In this document: piece after piece, positions 9,116 through 17,740 of the stretch
Layout of the letters: the number at the start of each line of letters is the position of its first letter
How positions within the stretch are numbered: position 1 is the stretch's first letter
DNA from: RUG714 sp964623515
GTDB lineage: Bacteria > Bacillota > Clostridia > Oscillospirales > Acutalibacteraceae
NCBI GenBank assembly: GCA_964623515.1
Contig: CAZURV010000001.1
Location: 1-64,000, forward strand
Reading direction: 5' to 3'
DNA length: 64,000 nucleotides
Notes under the pieces: generated by a model
The model's input: only the letters and a program-made list of their open reading frames with translations
What the model was told of the DNA's origin: nothing
Databases searched by the model: none
Program-made: the position numbers and the translations under genes

Positions 9116-9172
9116 ACAGTGGACTTCATTCAAATAGAGATAAAAAGGTTGAAAGCTGCTGTTAAATACCGC

Positions 9173-9208
9173 AAACGGGTTGCTTCACAAACGTGAAACA
9201 GCCCGTTT
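9173..9208. terminator. Convergent hairpin between DUF1540 gene and thrC
   Basis: Sixteen-nt arms (9173-9188 and 9193-9208) pair across a 4-nt loop with only G-U type exceptions. The hairpin lies between a plus-strand gene ending at 9115 and thrC ending at 9231, so it can serve both. There is no long T-run on either side. Confidence 0.55.
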
Positions 9209-9230
9209 CCCAATGTATACAGTCTTTCTC

Positions 9231-10730
9231 TCATCTTGTAATGCCGAGCATAGACAGAACAACATCTGTCATTTCACTGCGCTCCACCACTTTATCAAAA
9301 CGAACCGGTTTTGATTCCAGCTGTGCAAGCGGCGCAGGAATCTCTATGCCCGTTTTATCCGAAAGAATCTGCATCATATCAAATTCGCTGTTCGCGGACA
9401 CGTCTCCTCCGAGCGCTTCAAGCACCGCCGTACTGAATTTAAACGGACTTGCGGTTGAAGCTATAACACTCGGCGTTTTATCGCCTGTTTCTTCAAGATA
9501 ATTATAATATACCGAAACCGCAACGGCAGTATGTGTATCACAAAGATAATGCATATTTCCGTAAACTCTGTTTATCGCGGATTTTGTTGCAATATCGTTG
9601 CAGTATCCGCCGATGAAAAGCTTCGAAATTTTTTCAAAAATTTTATTGTTTAACTTATAAATGCCCTTCTCGGAAAGAGCGTGCATACAGCCGTTTACAA
9701 ATTCAACGTCCATACCACTCATATGATACAGCAACCTTTCAAGATTGCTGGAAACAAGGATATCCATTGAAGGTGAAACCGTTGTATAGAAATCACGGTT
9801 TTTATTGTAAGTTCCGGTTTTAAGAAACTCGGTAAGAACATTATTGGAGTTAGAGGCACAAATAAATTTGTTGACCGGAAGTCCCATCTCGCGTGCATAA
9901 TAAGCGGCAAGAATATTGCCAAAATTACCTGTAGGAACAACGATATTTATTTTATCGCCGAGGCAGATTCGTCCGGCGTTCATCATATCACAATACGCCG
10001 AAAAATAGTATACAATCTGCGGAACAAGCCGTCCCCAATTTATAGAATTGGCGCTGGAAAACATCTTGTTTTCCGATGCAAGTATATTCTTTATTTTTTC
10101 GCTTGTGAATATGGATTTAACACTGGTCTGCGCATCGTCAAAATTACCTTTAATTGCGCATACAGAAACATTTTCGCCCTCCTGCGTACACATCTGAAGC
10201 TTCTGCACGGTACTTACGCCGTTATCGGGATAAAAAACCAATACCTGTGTTTTGTCAACATCCTTGAATCCTTCAAGAGCCGCTTTACCGGTATCTCCGG
10301 AAGTTGCAACGAGGATAACTATATCTTTGCCGTCAGCCGTTCTTTTTGCGCTCGTTGTAAGTAGGTAAGGAAGAAGCTGTAAAGCCATATCTTTAAACGC
10401 ACATGTAGGACCATGCCAAAGTTCAAGAATATTCACTCCGCTTTCGATTTCAACAACCGGAGCAACATCTGCGGAAGAAAATTTTCCTTTTTTATATGCG
10501 CCGTTCACGCAATAATCAATTTCTCGTTGCGTAAAATCCGTAAGATAAAGAGAAAGAACACTTTTTGCCCGGTTTATATAATCCATACCGGCAAGTTTTT
10601 TAATAAAGTCACTGCCGATTTTCGGAATATCACACGGCACAAACAGTCCACCCTCTTTTGAAATTCCCTGTGAGATAGCCTGACTCGCGCTTACTGAAAC
10701 ACTTTTATCCCTCGTGCTTGTATATAACAT
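9231..10730 (-). CDS. thrC: Threonine synthase
   Basis: This PLP enzyme converts O-phosphohomoserine to threonine. The 499-aa protein has the PLP lysine at about residue 113 in HGPTCAFKDMA and the phosphate-binding SGDTGKAAL loop, both typical of the long ThrC subgroup found in Clostridia. It starts 26 nt after yraN, probably in the same transcript as rplS-distal genes, and no threonine attenuator is visible in the short spacer. No hom or thrB gene is in the window. Confidence 0.96.
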   Translation of the reverse strand: MLYTSTRDKSVSVSASQAISQGISKEGGLFVPCDIPKIGSDFIKKLAGMDYINRAKSVLSLYLTDFTQREIDYCVNGAYKKGKFSSADVAPVVEIESGVNILELWHGPTCAFKDMALQLLPYLLTTSAKRTADGKDIVILVATSGDTGKAALEGFKDVDKTQVLVFYPDNGVSTVQKLQMCTQEGENVSVCAIKGNFDDAQTSVKSIFTSEKIKNILASENKMFSSANSINWGRLVPQIVYYFSAYCDMMNAGRICLGDKINIVVPTGNFGNILAAYYAREMGLPVNKFICASNSNNVLTEFLKTGTYNKNRDFYTTVSPSMDILVSSNLERLLYHMSGMDVEFVNGCMHALSEKGIYKLNNKIFEKISKLFIGGYCNDIATKSAINRVYGNMHYLCDTHTAVAVSVYYNYLEETGDKTPSVIASTASPFKFSTAVLEALGGDVSANSEFDMMQILSDKTGIEIPAPLAQLESKPVRFDKVVERSEMTDVVLSMLGITR

Positions 10731-10756
10731 ATTGTCCTCCCAAAATACTGCCGATT

Positions 10757-11125
10757 TTAAAACGAAAACGCATTCTTTATATGATTGATTCTGCGCGGTT
10801 CATTCAGTTTATCTTTATCAAGATAAACTTCTATAACATCAAACCTCGGCTGTAATTCCATACCTGATTTTGAAATAAATAACTCAGCGGTAAGCAGAAT
10901 CTTTCCCTGCTTTGTTTCATCAACATACTCCATTGCATCCGCATAAACCGTTTGCGTCCGTGATTTCACTTCTGTAAAAATAAGATACTTCCCGTCGGAA
11001 CATATCAAATCAATTTCACCGAAGCGCGCATGGTAATTGGCAGAAATAATGTCGTATCCTTTATCACGCATAAATCTTGCCGCATGGATTTCTCCCCACG
11101 CGCCCACCTTTGCCGAATCAGTCAT
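10757..11125 (-). CDS. yraN: YraN family (UPF0102) nuclease-fold protein
   Basis: The 122-aa product carries the core GEIDLI...EVKSR of the UPF0102 family, a restriction-endonuclease-like fold with the D/E-x-K centre. The cellular role is not established, though the family is linked to DNA processing. It overlaps rnhB by 8 nt, an almost universal pairing that supports the assignment. Confidence 0.92.
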   Translation of the reverse strand: MTDSAKVGAWGEIHAARFMRDKGYDIISANYHARFGEIDLICSDGKYLIFTEVKSRTQTVYADAMEYVDETKQGKILLTAELFISKSGMELQPRFDVIEVYLDKDKLNEPRRINHIKNAFSF

Positions 11126-11726
11126 TTTTATTCAAAACCTTTTTTAAAAATGTCCGGCGGTGTATATCACACACACCATATTTTTCTATCATTTCATAAT
11201 GCAGTTTCGTGCCGTATCCCTTATGCTTTTCAAACCGATATTGCGGATAAAGCTTTGCTATTTCCGTCATATACCTGTCCCTGCTGACTTTGGCAAGAAT
11301 CGACGCAGCGGCAATATTTGCCGATTTGGCGTCTCCCTTAACTATGGTTAGCTGGTCTATATTCAAACCGGGTTTTCTGTTCCCGTCAATGAAAGCAATA
11401 TCAGGCTTCAGCTTGAGACTGCCATATGCTCTTCTCATTGCAAGAAAAGTTGCCTGCAAAATATTTATTTCATCAATTTCCTGTTCAGTAGCAAATGCAA
11501 TTCCGAAATCGAGGGCCTCTCTGACAATTACATTGTAAAGAGCTTCTCTCTTTTTTTCGCTCAGTTTTTTTGAATCATTTACACCCTCAATAACCGTTCC
11601 TGTAGGCAAAACGACGCACGCCGCAAAAACCGGCCCTGCAAGCGGACCTCTGCCCGCTTCATCTATTCCACATACAAGCGCATAGCCTTGTGCATATGCT
11701 GATTTTTCATATTCAAGCCAATCCAT
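11118..11726 (-). CDS. rnhB: Ribonuclease HII
   Basis: RNase HII removes ribonucleotides from DNA. The 202-aa protein has the DEAGRG motif with D22 and E23, D114 in FIDGN and a later aspartate in SRDRYM, together the four-acid metal site. The G-R-G of the motif contacts the ribonucleotide junction. It lies between rbgA and yraN in the usual Firmicute order. Confidence 0.96.
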   Translation of the reverse strand: MDWLEYEKSAYAQGYALVCGIDEAGRGPLAGPVFAACVVLPTGTVIEGVNDSKKLSEKKREALYNVIVREALDFGIAFATEQEIDEINILQATFLAMRRAYGSLKLKPDIAFIDGNRKPGLNIDQLTIVKGDAKSANIAAASILAKVSRDRYMTEIAKLYPQYRFEKHKGYGTKLHYEMIEKYGVCDIHRRTFLKKVLNKND

Positions 11727-11732
11727 TTTATT

Positions 11733-12599
11733 CTATTCCGGCAGCTCAAAAGTTATTTTCCCGAGCATTCCTTTTCTAAATTCATCAAGAAGCATCACGG
11801 ACGTACGTTCAAAGTCAATTTCTCCCCCGGATATTAAAAATCCGCGTTTTCTGCCTATTCTTTCAAGAATCTCCCACGATTCAAGATGATCAATCGTATC
11901 TAGTTTGTATCTCTGAATCAGTCTGCTGGCATATTCACCGCGGATAAAATCAATAAAACGGATTGCCATAGTTTCAATATCCAGCACATCATCTTTGACA
12001 GCGCCTGTAAATGCGAGTTTGTCACCAACGTTTTTATCTTCAAATTTAGGCCATAAAACTCCCGGTGTATCCAAAAGTTCGACACCCTTGCCTATAACAA
12101 ACCACTGCTTTCGGCGCGTTACTCCGGGTCTGTCAGCTACTTCAGCCTTGCTGTTTTTTGCCATTCTATTGATAAAAGATGACTTGCCGACATTAGGAAT
12201 ACCAACAATCATGATTCTGAGCGGTTTTCCAGGCATCAATTTTGCCTCATTTGCTGCAATAACATCTTTTAAAACTTCACGAACAAGCGGCAAAAAAGCG
12301 CTAAGCCCTTTGCCTGTACGGCAATCAGCCGCCATAGCGGAAATTCCGCGCGAATTATAATATTTTAACCATTCACTTGTTGCATGTGAATCCGCATAAT
12401 CCGTTTTATTCAAAATTATGATTCTAGGCTTTCCGCAAATCAAAGAATCGAGCTCCGGATTTTTACTGGATTCCGGCACGCGTGCATCTCTTATTTCGGC
12501 AACGGCATCAACAAGCTTCAGATTTTCTTTAATCATCCTGCGGGTTTTCGCCATATGCCCCGGAAACCACTGAACCGTGCCCTTAATGTTTTCAGGCAT
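11733..12599 (-). CDS. rbgA: Ribosome biogenesis GTPase RbgA (YlqF)
   Basis: A circularly permuted GTPase needed to complete the 50S subunit. The G4 motif (LNKTDYAD) comes before G1 (GIPNVGKSS) and G3 (DTPG), the hallmark of the YlqF/YawG family, and the protein starts with the characteristic QWFPGHMAK. ATG at 12599 (288 aa) is preferred over GTG at 12608 because GGTGG sits 5 nt upstream of the ATG and overlaps the GTG. It overlaps lepB by 8 nt. Confidence 0.95.
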   Translation of the reverse strand: MPENIKGTVQWFPGHMAKTRRMIKENLKLVDAVAEIRDARVPESSKNPELDSLICGKPRIIILNKTDYADSHATSEWLKYYNSRGISAMAADCRTGKGLSAFLPLVREVLKDVIAANEAKLMPGKPLRIMIVGIPNVGKSSFINRMAKNSKAEVADRPGVTRRKQWFVIGKGVELLDTPGVLWPKFEDKNVGDKLAFTGAVKDDVLDIETMAIRFIDFIRGEYASRLIQRYKLDTIDHLESWEILERIGRKRGFLISGGEIDFERTSVMLLDEFRKGMLGKITFELPE

Positions 12600-13158
12600 C
12601 GGCGCCACCGTTATTGTTTATTTTAAATTGTCCGAACGGAAAGATTCTGAGCTTTGCCTCTCCGATTATATTCTGAACATCAATATCCCCTATAGCTGAA
12701 TCACGGCTGTCCCACGATTCATTTCGGTTATCACCCATGCAGAACACACAGCCCTCCTTAACTTTATGAGGAAATTGGAGATTATATGATCTGTATGTCG
12801 GCGCGGCAACGTAAGGCTCATCAAGCACTTTTCCGTCCACCTTAACAGTACCTTCATCAAAATCAATATCAACAATTTGTCCTTCGGTTGCGATTACTCG
12901 TTTGATTAACGGTTCATCCGCTGCAGTTTGCTGTGTGATAACTACTATGGCTCCCTGCTGAGGATTATAAGTGTAATTTGTAAGAAGCAACCAGTCTCCT
13001 TCATTCAAAGTAGGATTCATTGAAGCTCCTACAACACCGGAAACCCTGAAGAAAAATGTGAAAAGGATAAATATTATTGCCAGCGCCTGAACGATAACTT
13101 CAACTATATCGTATAAATTCTCAGCGCCTTTTCCGATTTTTTTGGATTTAGAACTCAT
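12592..13158 (-). CDS. lepB: Type I signal peptidase
   Basis: This membrane-anchored Ser/Lys protease cleaves signal peptides. The 188-aa product has one N-terminal membrane segment (about 20-37), catalytic S46 in GASMNPTL and catalytic K86 in LIKRVIA, then the GDNRNESWDSR box. ATG 13158 is preferred; GTG at 13167 falls within the GGTGG ribosome binding site. It is the Gram-positive short form. The terminator-like hairpin upstream suggests that read-through from rplS is limited. Confidence 0.95.
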   Translation of the reverse strand: MSSKSKKIGKGAENLYDIVEVIVQALAIIFILFTFFFRVSGVVGASMNPTLNEGDWLLLTNYTYNPQQGAIVVITQQTAADEPLIKRVIATEGQIVDIDFDEGTVKVDGKVLDEPYVAAPTYRSYNLQFPHKVKEGCVFCMGDNRNESWDSRDSAIGDIDVQNIIGEAKLRIFPFGQFKINNNGGADA

Positions 13159-13202
13159 TGATACCACCCATTACTAAAAACGATTAAAAAACGGAACAGC
13201 AA

Positions 13203-13230
13203 AAATGGGGCGCAGAACAGCACCCCATTT
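13203..13230 (-). terminator. Terminator after rplS
   Basis: An 11-bp stem (13203-13213 with 13220-13230, one G-U pair) with a 6-nt loop is followed on the minus strand by TTTTTG. It lies 12 nt after the rplS stop. Confidence 0.7.
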
Positions 13231-13241
13231 GCATCACACTA

Positions 13242-13583
13242 TTAAAGTGCTTCCTTGACTTTCGCAGCCTTACCGACTCTGTTTCTGAGATAATACAGTT
13301 TGCTGCGACGCACTTTACCTTTGCGGACAACGGTTATGCTGTCAACATTAGGCGAATGAACCGGGAATACTCTTTCAACTCCAACGCCATATGATACTCT
13401 TCTTACGGTGAAGGTTGAAGAAATTCCGCTACCTTTCTTTGCAATAACGGTGCCCTCAAAAGCCTGAAGCCTTTCCCTGGAGCCCTCACGGATTTTTACC
13501 TGTATACGAACGGTATCTCCGATATTGAACTCCGGAGCAGTTTCTTTCATACTATCTGCTGCTATTGTTTTTAAAGCGTCCAT
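13242..13583 (-). CDS. rplS: 50S ribosomal protein L19
   Basis: The 113-aa protein shows the L19 signature FNIGDTVRIQVKI (about residue 20) and the closing RRSKLYYLRNR stretch. It sits at the 30S-50S interface. It is transcribed from its own promoter with a 5' leader that can fold into two hairpins, and ends at a terminator-like hairpin before lepB. Start ATG 13583 follows AGGAGG. Confidence 0.98.
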   Translation of the reverse strand: MDALKTIAADSMKETAPEFNIGDTVRIQVKIREGSRERLQAFEGTVIAKKGSGISSTFTVRRVSYGVGVERVFPVHSPNVDSITVVRKGKVRRSKLYYLRNRVGKAAKVKEAL

Positions 13584-13643
13584 TTTTATTCCTCCTGATT
13601 TTCAGGCGTTCTTACACAATAAATATGCAGAGGACTCACCTTT

Positions 13644-13690
13644 TTAATGTCTGCCAAAAACATACATTAACCGCACCGAATGAACCGGTG
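13644..13690 (-). promoter_or_regulatory. Structured 5' leader of rplS
   Basis: Two hairpins lie between the rplS promoter and its start: CACCG/CGGTG (13674-13690) and TTAATGT/ACATTAA (13644-13670). Firmicute rplS transcripts are known to carry an L19-binding leader in some lineages. Whether this leader matches that family cannot be judged without a covariance model. Confidence 0.35.
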
Positions 13691-13706
13691 GAACAAATGC
13701 TGTATT

Positions 13707-13735
13707 ATATTAACATAAAAAACTAATATATGCAA
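13707..13735 (-). promoter_or_regulatory. Sigma-A promoter for rplS
   Basis: TTGCAT (13730-13735), 17 nt, TAATAT (13707-13712) on the minus strand, with a TATAAT offset by 3 nt. Confidence 0.6.
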
Positions 13736-13750
13736 GAAAAATTTAAAATA

Positions 13751-14419
13751 TCAACGAAATTCCTCAAAATTTTTATTGAACAACTCGCATTTTACAATTC
13801 TGCGCGTCTCATATTCAAATCCGCAGGCATTTTCAAGAGCCGAAGTAAAAAGCATCGGATTTAAATTTTTATTCTGCCCCGACAGTGCTAAAAGTTTTAA
13901 GCAGATTTTATTACCAATCAGTTCTGCAGCGTAAGTTATAACATATTCAAGCAGATTCACGGTTATTTCAACTTTTCGTTTTCCCTGTTTTGCTTTTTTA
14001 ACGGCTGACAGACAGTCGGAGCGCATAACCTGTTCAACATCTGCGGCAATTCTTTCAATATGATTGGCGCAGTATTCAATATTATAAATTCCGCAATAAA
14101 TCTCCGCCGGTTTCATCAGAGGTTTTCCGGCAGAAAGAATATGAATATCTGACGGCAACACTCGGTTTAACTCCTCCGCAATCTTTTTATCACTGTAATC
14201 ATCATCTTCAATCTTTATATCGGCGCATTCACAGACGCTTTCCACTCCGAGAGGCAGCGGAAGCGAAAAAGTTATATACGGATGCGGATTAAAGCCTTCG
14301 GTAAACCACACGGGAATCTCCGCTCTCCTCACTGCTCGGAGAAAAACCCTGTTTATATCCAGATGCGATATATATTTTGCATTGCCAAGCTTGGTAAAAA
14401 ATAGCCTAACCTCTCGCAT
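13751..14419 (-). CDS. DUF2344 / TIGR03936 radical-SAM-linked protein
   Basis: The 222-aa protein begins REVRLFFTKLGNAKYISHLD and has the FNPHPYITFSLPLPLG core of the DUF2344 family, always found fused to or beside TIGR03960 radical SAM enzymes. It holds no cysteine cluster itself and is thought to be a partner or RNA-binding module. ATG 14419 has GGAGGTG 6 nt upstream and overlaps the upstream radical SAM gene by 14 nt; GTG 14428 would overlap that site. The function of the pair is not established. Confidence 0.88.
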   Translation of the reverse strand: MREVRLFFTKLGNAKYISHLDINRVFLRAVRRAEIPVWFTEGFNPHPYITFSLPLPLGVESVCECADIKIEDDDYSDKKIAEELNRVLPSDIHILSAGKPLMKPAEIYCGIYNIEYCANHIERIAADVEQVMRSDCLSAVKKAKQGKRKVEITVNLLEYVITYAAELIGNKICLKLLALSGQNKNLNPMLFTSALENACGFEYETRRIVKCELFNKNFEEFR

Positions 14420-16253
14420 CACAGACACCTCCGCTCAATTTATCCGCGCCGCACGCCGAACATTTCTGATGGCAACTGAAGCTCGTTTCCGCTCTATGCG
14501 CTTTTTGATTTTCATTTATCAGAAACTCCTTGCGGATAGAATAATTCAGATGATCCCAAGGAAGCACCTCATCAAAGGGAATTTCCCTGTTGGCAAAGAA
14601 CGCCGGATCAACACCCTGTTCTTCAAAAGCCTTCATCCATGCAGAATAATTAAATTTATCATCCCACGCGTCAAATTTACAGCCCTTTCTGAACGCTGAC
14701 TCTATGACTGTGCCGAGCCTGCGGCTTCCTTTTGCCAGAACTGCCTCCATAAAACTTGTTTTCGGATCATGCCATGAAACGGATATTTTTTTCGATTTCA
14801 CATTTTCCGTCAGCAGTTTTTGTTTTCTGCTTAAATTTTTCATTAAGTCCGCGCGTTCCCATTGAAAAGGTGTAAATGGTTTCGGTATAAAAGAAGAAAC
14901 GCTCACCGAAACATGGACGGATTTACCCTGCGGTTTATCCGGCAGAGAAGAAAACCAATACAGTACCTTTGAAGCAAGTTCGGCAATGCCTTTTACGTCT
15001 TCATCCGTTTCAGTAGGCAGTCCAATCATAAAATAGAGTTTAACCTGTGTCCAACCGTTTTTAAAAGCCCTGATGCAAGTACGTTTCAGTTCCTCTTCCG
15101 TAACGTTTTTATTGATTACGTTGCGCAATCTCTGCGTGCCTGCTTCAGGAGCGAAAGTGAGCCCGCTACGGCGCACTTTCGAAAGCCGTTCAGCTAAATT
15201 ATCGGAAAAGTTATCCACTCTAAGCGACGGCAGAGATAGATTGATTTTTTTTTGGCTTGTCCAGCTTATCAGACGAGTCAGAAGCTCTTCCACACCGGAA
15301 TAGTCGCTCGTGCTTAAAGAGCAAAGAGACAGTTCATCATACCCCGTTGAATCGCAAAGCTGTCTGGACTGTGTGCAGATTGTTTCAATGCTTTTTTCGC
15401 GTATTGGTCTGTAAATAAACCCTGCCTGACAGAATCTGCATCCACGTATACAGCCGCGAAAAATTTCCGAAGTTGCACGGTCATGCACAACGTCAATATA
15501 CGGAACTACAAAACTCTTAGGGAAGTACATAGTATCAAGTTTTTTTACAACACGCTTGCTCACAGATTCAGGAACTGTCGGAACATTCGGCATTACTGAC
15601 TTTACGCTTCCGTCTCCGTTGTACTCAACATCATAAAACGAGGGCACATATACGCCTTGTATGCAGGCGGCTTTTTTCAGAAAATCGTTTTTGCTTTCGC
15701 CTTTTTTTTTGCATGCATCATATAGGCGGATAAATTCAGGCTGAATCTCCTCGCCTTCGCCGAGAATAAACATATCAACGAAATCGGCAATAGGTTCGGG
15801 ATTACACACGCAGGGTCCCCCTGCAACAACAATATTTTTCAGCTCCTTTCTGTCCGAAGACCTCAGCGGAATCCCCGCTAAATCAAGCATATTAAGCATA
15901 TTGGTATAACAAAGCTCATACTGCAAGGTAAAACCAATAAAATCGAAATTGCTTATGCTGTCTCCACTTTCAAGGGCAAACAAAGGTATACTTTCTTTTC
16001 TCATAAATTCTTCCATATCAATATCGGGAGCAAAGCATCTTTCACACCAAACGCCGTCCATTTCATTTATAAGTCCGTAAAGTATCTTCATTCCGAGATG
16101 ACTCATACCGATTTCATATATATCCGGAAAGCAAAAGGCAAATCGAACTGAAATATCATCGAGATTTTTTATCACGCTGTTCAGTTCTCCGCCTGTATAT
16201 CTTGCCGGCTTCTGCACCAAAGGCAGTATCTTTTCAATTTTTTTGTTTCTCAT
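14406..16253 (-). CDS. TIGR03960-family B12-binding-type radical SAM protein
   Basis: This 615-aa protein has an N-terminal Rossmann region resembling a B12-binding domain (GMSHLGMKILYGL), then the radical SAM cluster motif CIRGCRFC in the centre, then a TIM-barrel part (FAPEAGTQRLRNVINK). The C-terminus carries a further Cys cluster (CHQKCSACG). The family is widespread in Clostridia beside DUF2344 and near spoIVF, rplU and rpmA; an RNA-modification role has been suggested only by context. It has its own promoter at 16317-16345. Confidence 0.88.
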   Translation of the reverse strand: MRNKKIEKILPLVQKPARYTGGELNSVIKNLDDISVRFAFCFPDIYEIGMSHLGMKILYGLINEMDGVWCERCFAPDIDMEEFMRKESIPLFALESGDSISNFDFIGFTLQYELCYTNMLNMLDLAGIPLRSSDRKELKNIVVAGGPCVCNPEPIADFVDMFILGEGEEIQPEFIRLYDACKKKGESKNDFLKKAACIQGVYVPSFYDVEYNGDGSVKSVMPNVPTVPESVSKRVVKKLDTMYFPKSFVVPYIDVVHDRATSEIFRGCIRGCRFCQAGFIYRPIREKSIETICTQSRQLCDSTGYDELSLCSLSTSDYSGVEELLTRLISWTSQKKINLSLPSLRVDNFSDNLAERLSKVRRSGLTFAPEAGTQRLRNVINKNVTEEELKRTCIRAFKNGWTQVKLYFMIGLPTETDEDVKGIAELASKVLYWFSSLPDKPQGKSVHVSVSVSSFIPKPFTPFQWERADLMKNLSRKQKLLTENVKSKKISVSWHDPKTSFMEAVLAKGSRRLGTVIESAFRKGCKFDAWDDKFNYSAWMKAFEEQGVDPAFFANREIPFDEVLPWDHLNYSIRKEFLINENQKAHRAETSFSCHQKCSACGADKLSGGVCDARG

Positions 16254-16316
16254 AACGTACTCCGTAATATATTCCGGCTATTTCCGCAACGTTGCAGAAA
16301 TTTTTCTTTAAAAAGA

Positions 16317-16345
16317 ATTATACAATATTACGCAGTTTTTTTCAA
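16317..16345 (-). promoter_or_regulatory. Sigma-A promoter for the radical SAM gene pair
   Basis: TTGAAA (16340-16345), 17 nt, TATAAT (16317-16322) on the minus strand. It overlaps the end of spoIVFB, separating the housekeeping pair from the sporulation genes upstream. Confidence 0.7.
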
Positions 16346-16930
16346 TACGCTGAAAAAAAGCAAATTTGCAGATAAAATCAAAAGTGTCGGATTGAAATCC
16401 GCCGTAAAAAAGACGGCCGCTCCCGCGATGGAAAGCAGAAGAGATACACTAACCGAAAGAACAGATAACCTTTTCCTTCCGCATGCTTCCCCGTATTTTT
16501 CTGTAAGAATCATCCCGACTATATCCCCTCCGTCAAGGTTCTTTACAGGCAAAGCGTTAAGTGCCCCCAGCAGAAAATTGACAAAAGCAGAATTAAGCAG
16601 AATTTGTTTTTTTAATATCCGATACAGTAAAACAAAAATAACACAGGCGCTGAAGTTAAAAACTATGCCGGCGGCGGAGACTGCAATTTTCTTTTTTTTA
16701 CCGAGCAATTCATCTTCACAATCAATCAAAACGCCGAACGGATTCAATATAATTCTGTTTATTTTTACACCGAAAACACATAGCATTAAAACATGCGAGA
16801 GCTCATGAAAGAGAATGGAAAAGAAGCATACAATAGTACTGTAAGATTTATCAAACGCCGTCAGTACACTGAGCATCGCAGCGAAAAGAAAGGATATGCA
16901 AAGTTCTGTATCGCCAATTTTAACTTTCAT
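16328..16930 (-). CDS. spoIVFB: Site-2-type membrane metalloprotease, SpoIVFB-like
   Basis: A 200-aa multi-spanning M50 peptidase. The zinc motif HELSH is at 42-46 and the third ligand is in NLDGGD (D136), almost the same numbering as SpoIVFB. SpoIVFB cleaves pro-sigma-K within the mother cell membrane. Overlap by 11 nt with an upstream LytM-domain gene reproduces the spoIVFA-spoIVFB pair, which is the main reason to choose this over a generic M50 rhomboid-like housekeeping protease. No sigK is in the window. Confidence 0.85.
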   Translation of the reverse strand: MKVKIGDTELCISFLFAAMLSVLTAFDKSYSTIVCFFSILFHELSHVLMLCVFGVKINRIILNPFGVLIDCEDELLGKKKKIAVSAAGIVFNFSACVIFVLLYRILKKQILLNSAFVNFLLGALNALPVKNLDGGDIVGMILTEKYGEACGRKRLSVLSVSVSLLLSIAGAAVFFTADFNPTLLILSANLLFFSVLKKTA

Positions 16931-17627
16931 TCAGTGAGAGAACATATGCGGGATTATAACGCACGCCGTTGATTCTGATTTCAAAATGGCAGTGCGGTCC
17001 CGTAGACCACCCTGTGCTCCCAACTTCTGCAATTTTTGTTCCTTCTTTGACAATATCGCCTGTTTCGGAAAGGAGTGTTTTACAGTGCCCGTAAAAGGTT
17101 TTAATTCCGTTGCCGTGGTTAATTAGTATATAATTTCCGTAAACGTTGTCTTTTCCCGCTTTTTCTATAATTCCGTAATAAGCGGCGTAAACAGGCGTAC
17201 CCGAATCCGCCGCAATATCAACTCCCGTATGAAAACTCAGCTTTTTCGTTACCGGATTTATCCTGTAGCCGAACGGTGAAGAAATTGTTCCGTTTACCGG
17301 AATTGTAATATCTGCTGAAATAACGTATTTTGATGCACTGCAGTCTTGGGGATATTCCCTGCCGCAACCTTCTTCATCTTTTCCTCCCGCATTCGCTGTT
17401 CCCTTATCGTTGACAAGATAAGCTTTGATTCTGCTGAAAGCGCTGTCCAAAGCCTCTTCAGTATCCTTTGTATCCGCAATGGATATATATTTATCGGAAA
17501 TGGCTTTGTAATCGGAAGGATTTAAAGTTTTCACCGTAAATAGAAGCCCCACAATTAACGCCATAACCGCCATCTGAACAACCATTACTTTAAGAAGAAA
17601 GCGGTTTTTCTTTTTATCATTTTGCAT
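16920..17627 (-). CDS. spoIVFA: Membrane-anchored M23/LytM protein, SpoIVFA-like
   Basis: The 235-aa protein has one N-terminal membrane segment (about 12-32), a linker, and a C-terminal LytM domain from about residue 108. Its position upstream of spoIVFB points to SpoIVFA, which tethers and inhibits SpoIVFB. Unlike the degenerate Bacillus protein, all LytM zinc and catalytic positions are present: H133 and D137 (HTGVD), H181 (GHC) and H212/H214 (HCH). A SpoIIQ-like role with SpoIIIAH is therefore an alternative. A sigma-E-type promoter lies upstream. Confidence 0.7.
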   Translation of the reverse strand: MQNDKKKNRFLLKVMVVQMAVMALIVGLLFTVKTLNPSDYKAISDKYISIADTKDTEEALDSAFSRIKAYLVNDKGTANAGGKDEEGCGREYPQDCSASKYVISADITIPVNGTISSPFGYRINPVTKKLSFHTGVDIAADSGTPVYAAYYGIIEKAGKDNVYGNYILINHGNGIKTFYGHCKTLLSETGDIVKEGTKIAEVGSTGWSTGPHCHFEIRINGVRYNPAYVLSLNES

Positions 17628-17672
17628 AAAATCACCTTTAAAATTATGTTGATTTTACCAACACAGATATAA

Positions 17673-17701
17673 TTGTACGATAATTAAATATATGCTATAA
17701 T
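17673..17701 (+). promoter_or_regulatory. Sigma-A promoter for the first subtilase gene
   Basis: TTGTAC (17673-17678), 17 nt, TATAAT (17696-17701), about 40 nt before the ATG at 17741. It overlaps the candidate sigma-E promoter of the divergent spoIVFA gene. Confidence 0.7.
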
Positions 17702-17715
17702 AATTTAAATTATTC
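17687..17715 (-). promoter_or_regulatory. Candidate sigma-E promoter for spoIVFA-spoIVFB
   Basis: On the minus strand GAATAAT (17709-17715), 14 nt, CATATATT (17687-17694). This fits the known sigma-E pattern of about KMATATT, 14-15 nt, CATACANT with one mismatch in each element. The spoIVF operon is a known sigma-E target in Bacillus. Confidence 0.55.
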
Positions 17716-17740
17716 ATTTTATAATTTATGGAGGATTATT

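Noticed and set aside
8922..9137. Plus-strand 71-codon frame over the DUF1540 gene
   Set aside because: It is in a different frame from the DUF1540 gene, lacks a ribosome binding site, and has no family pattern.
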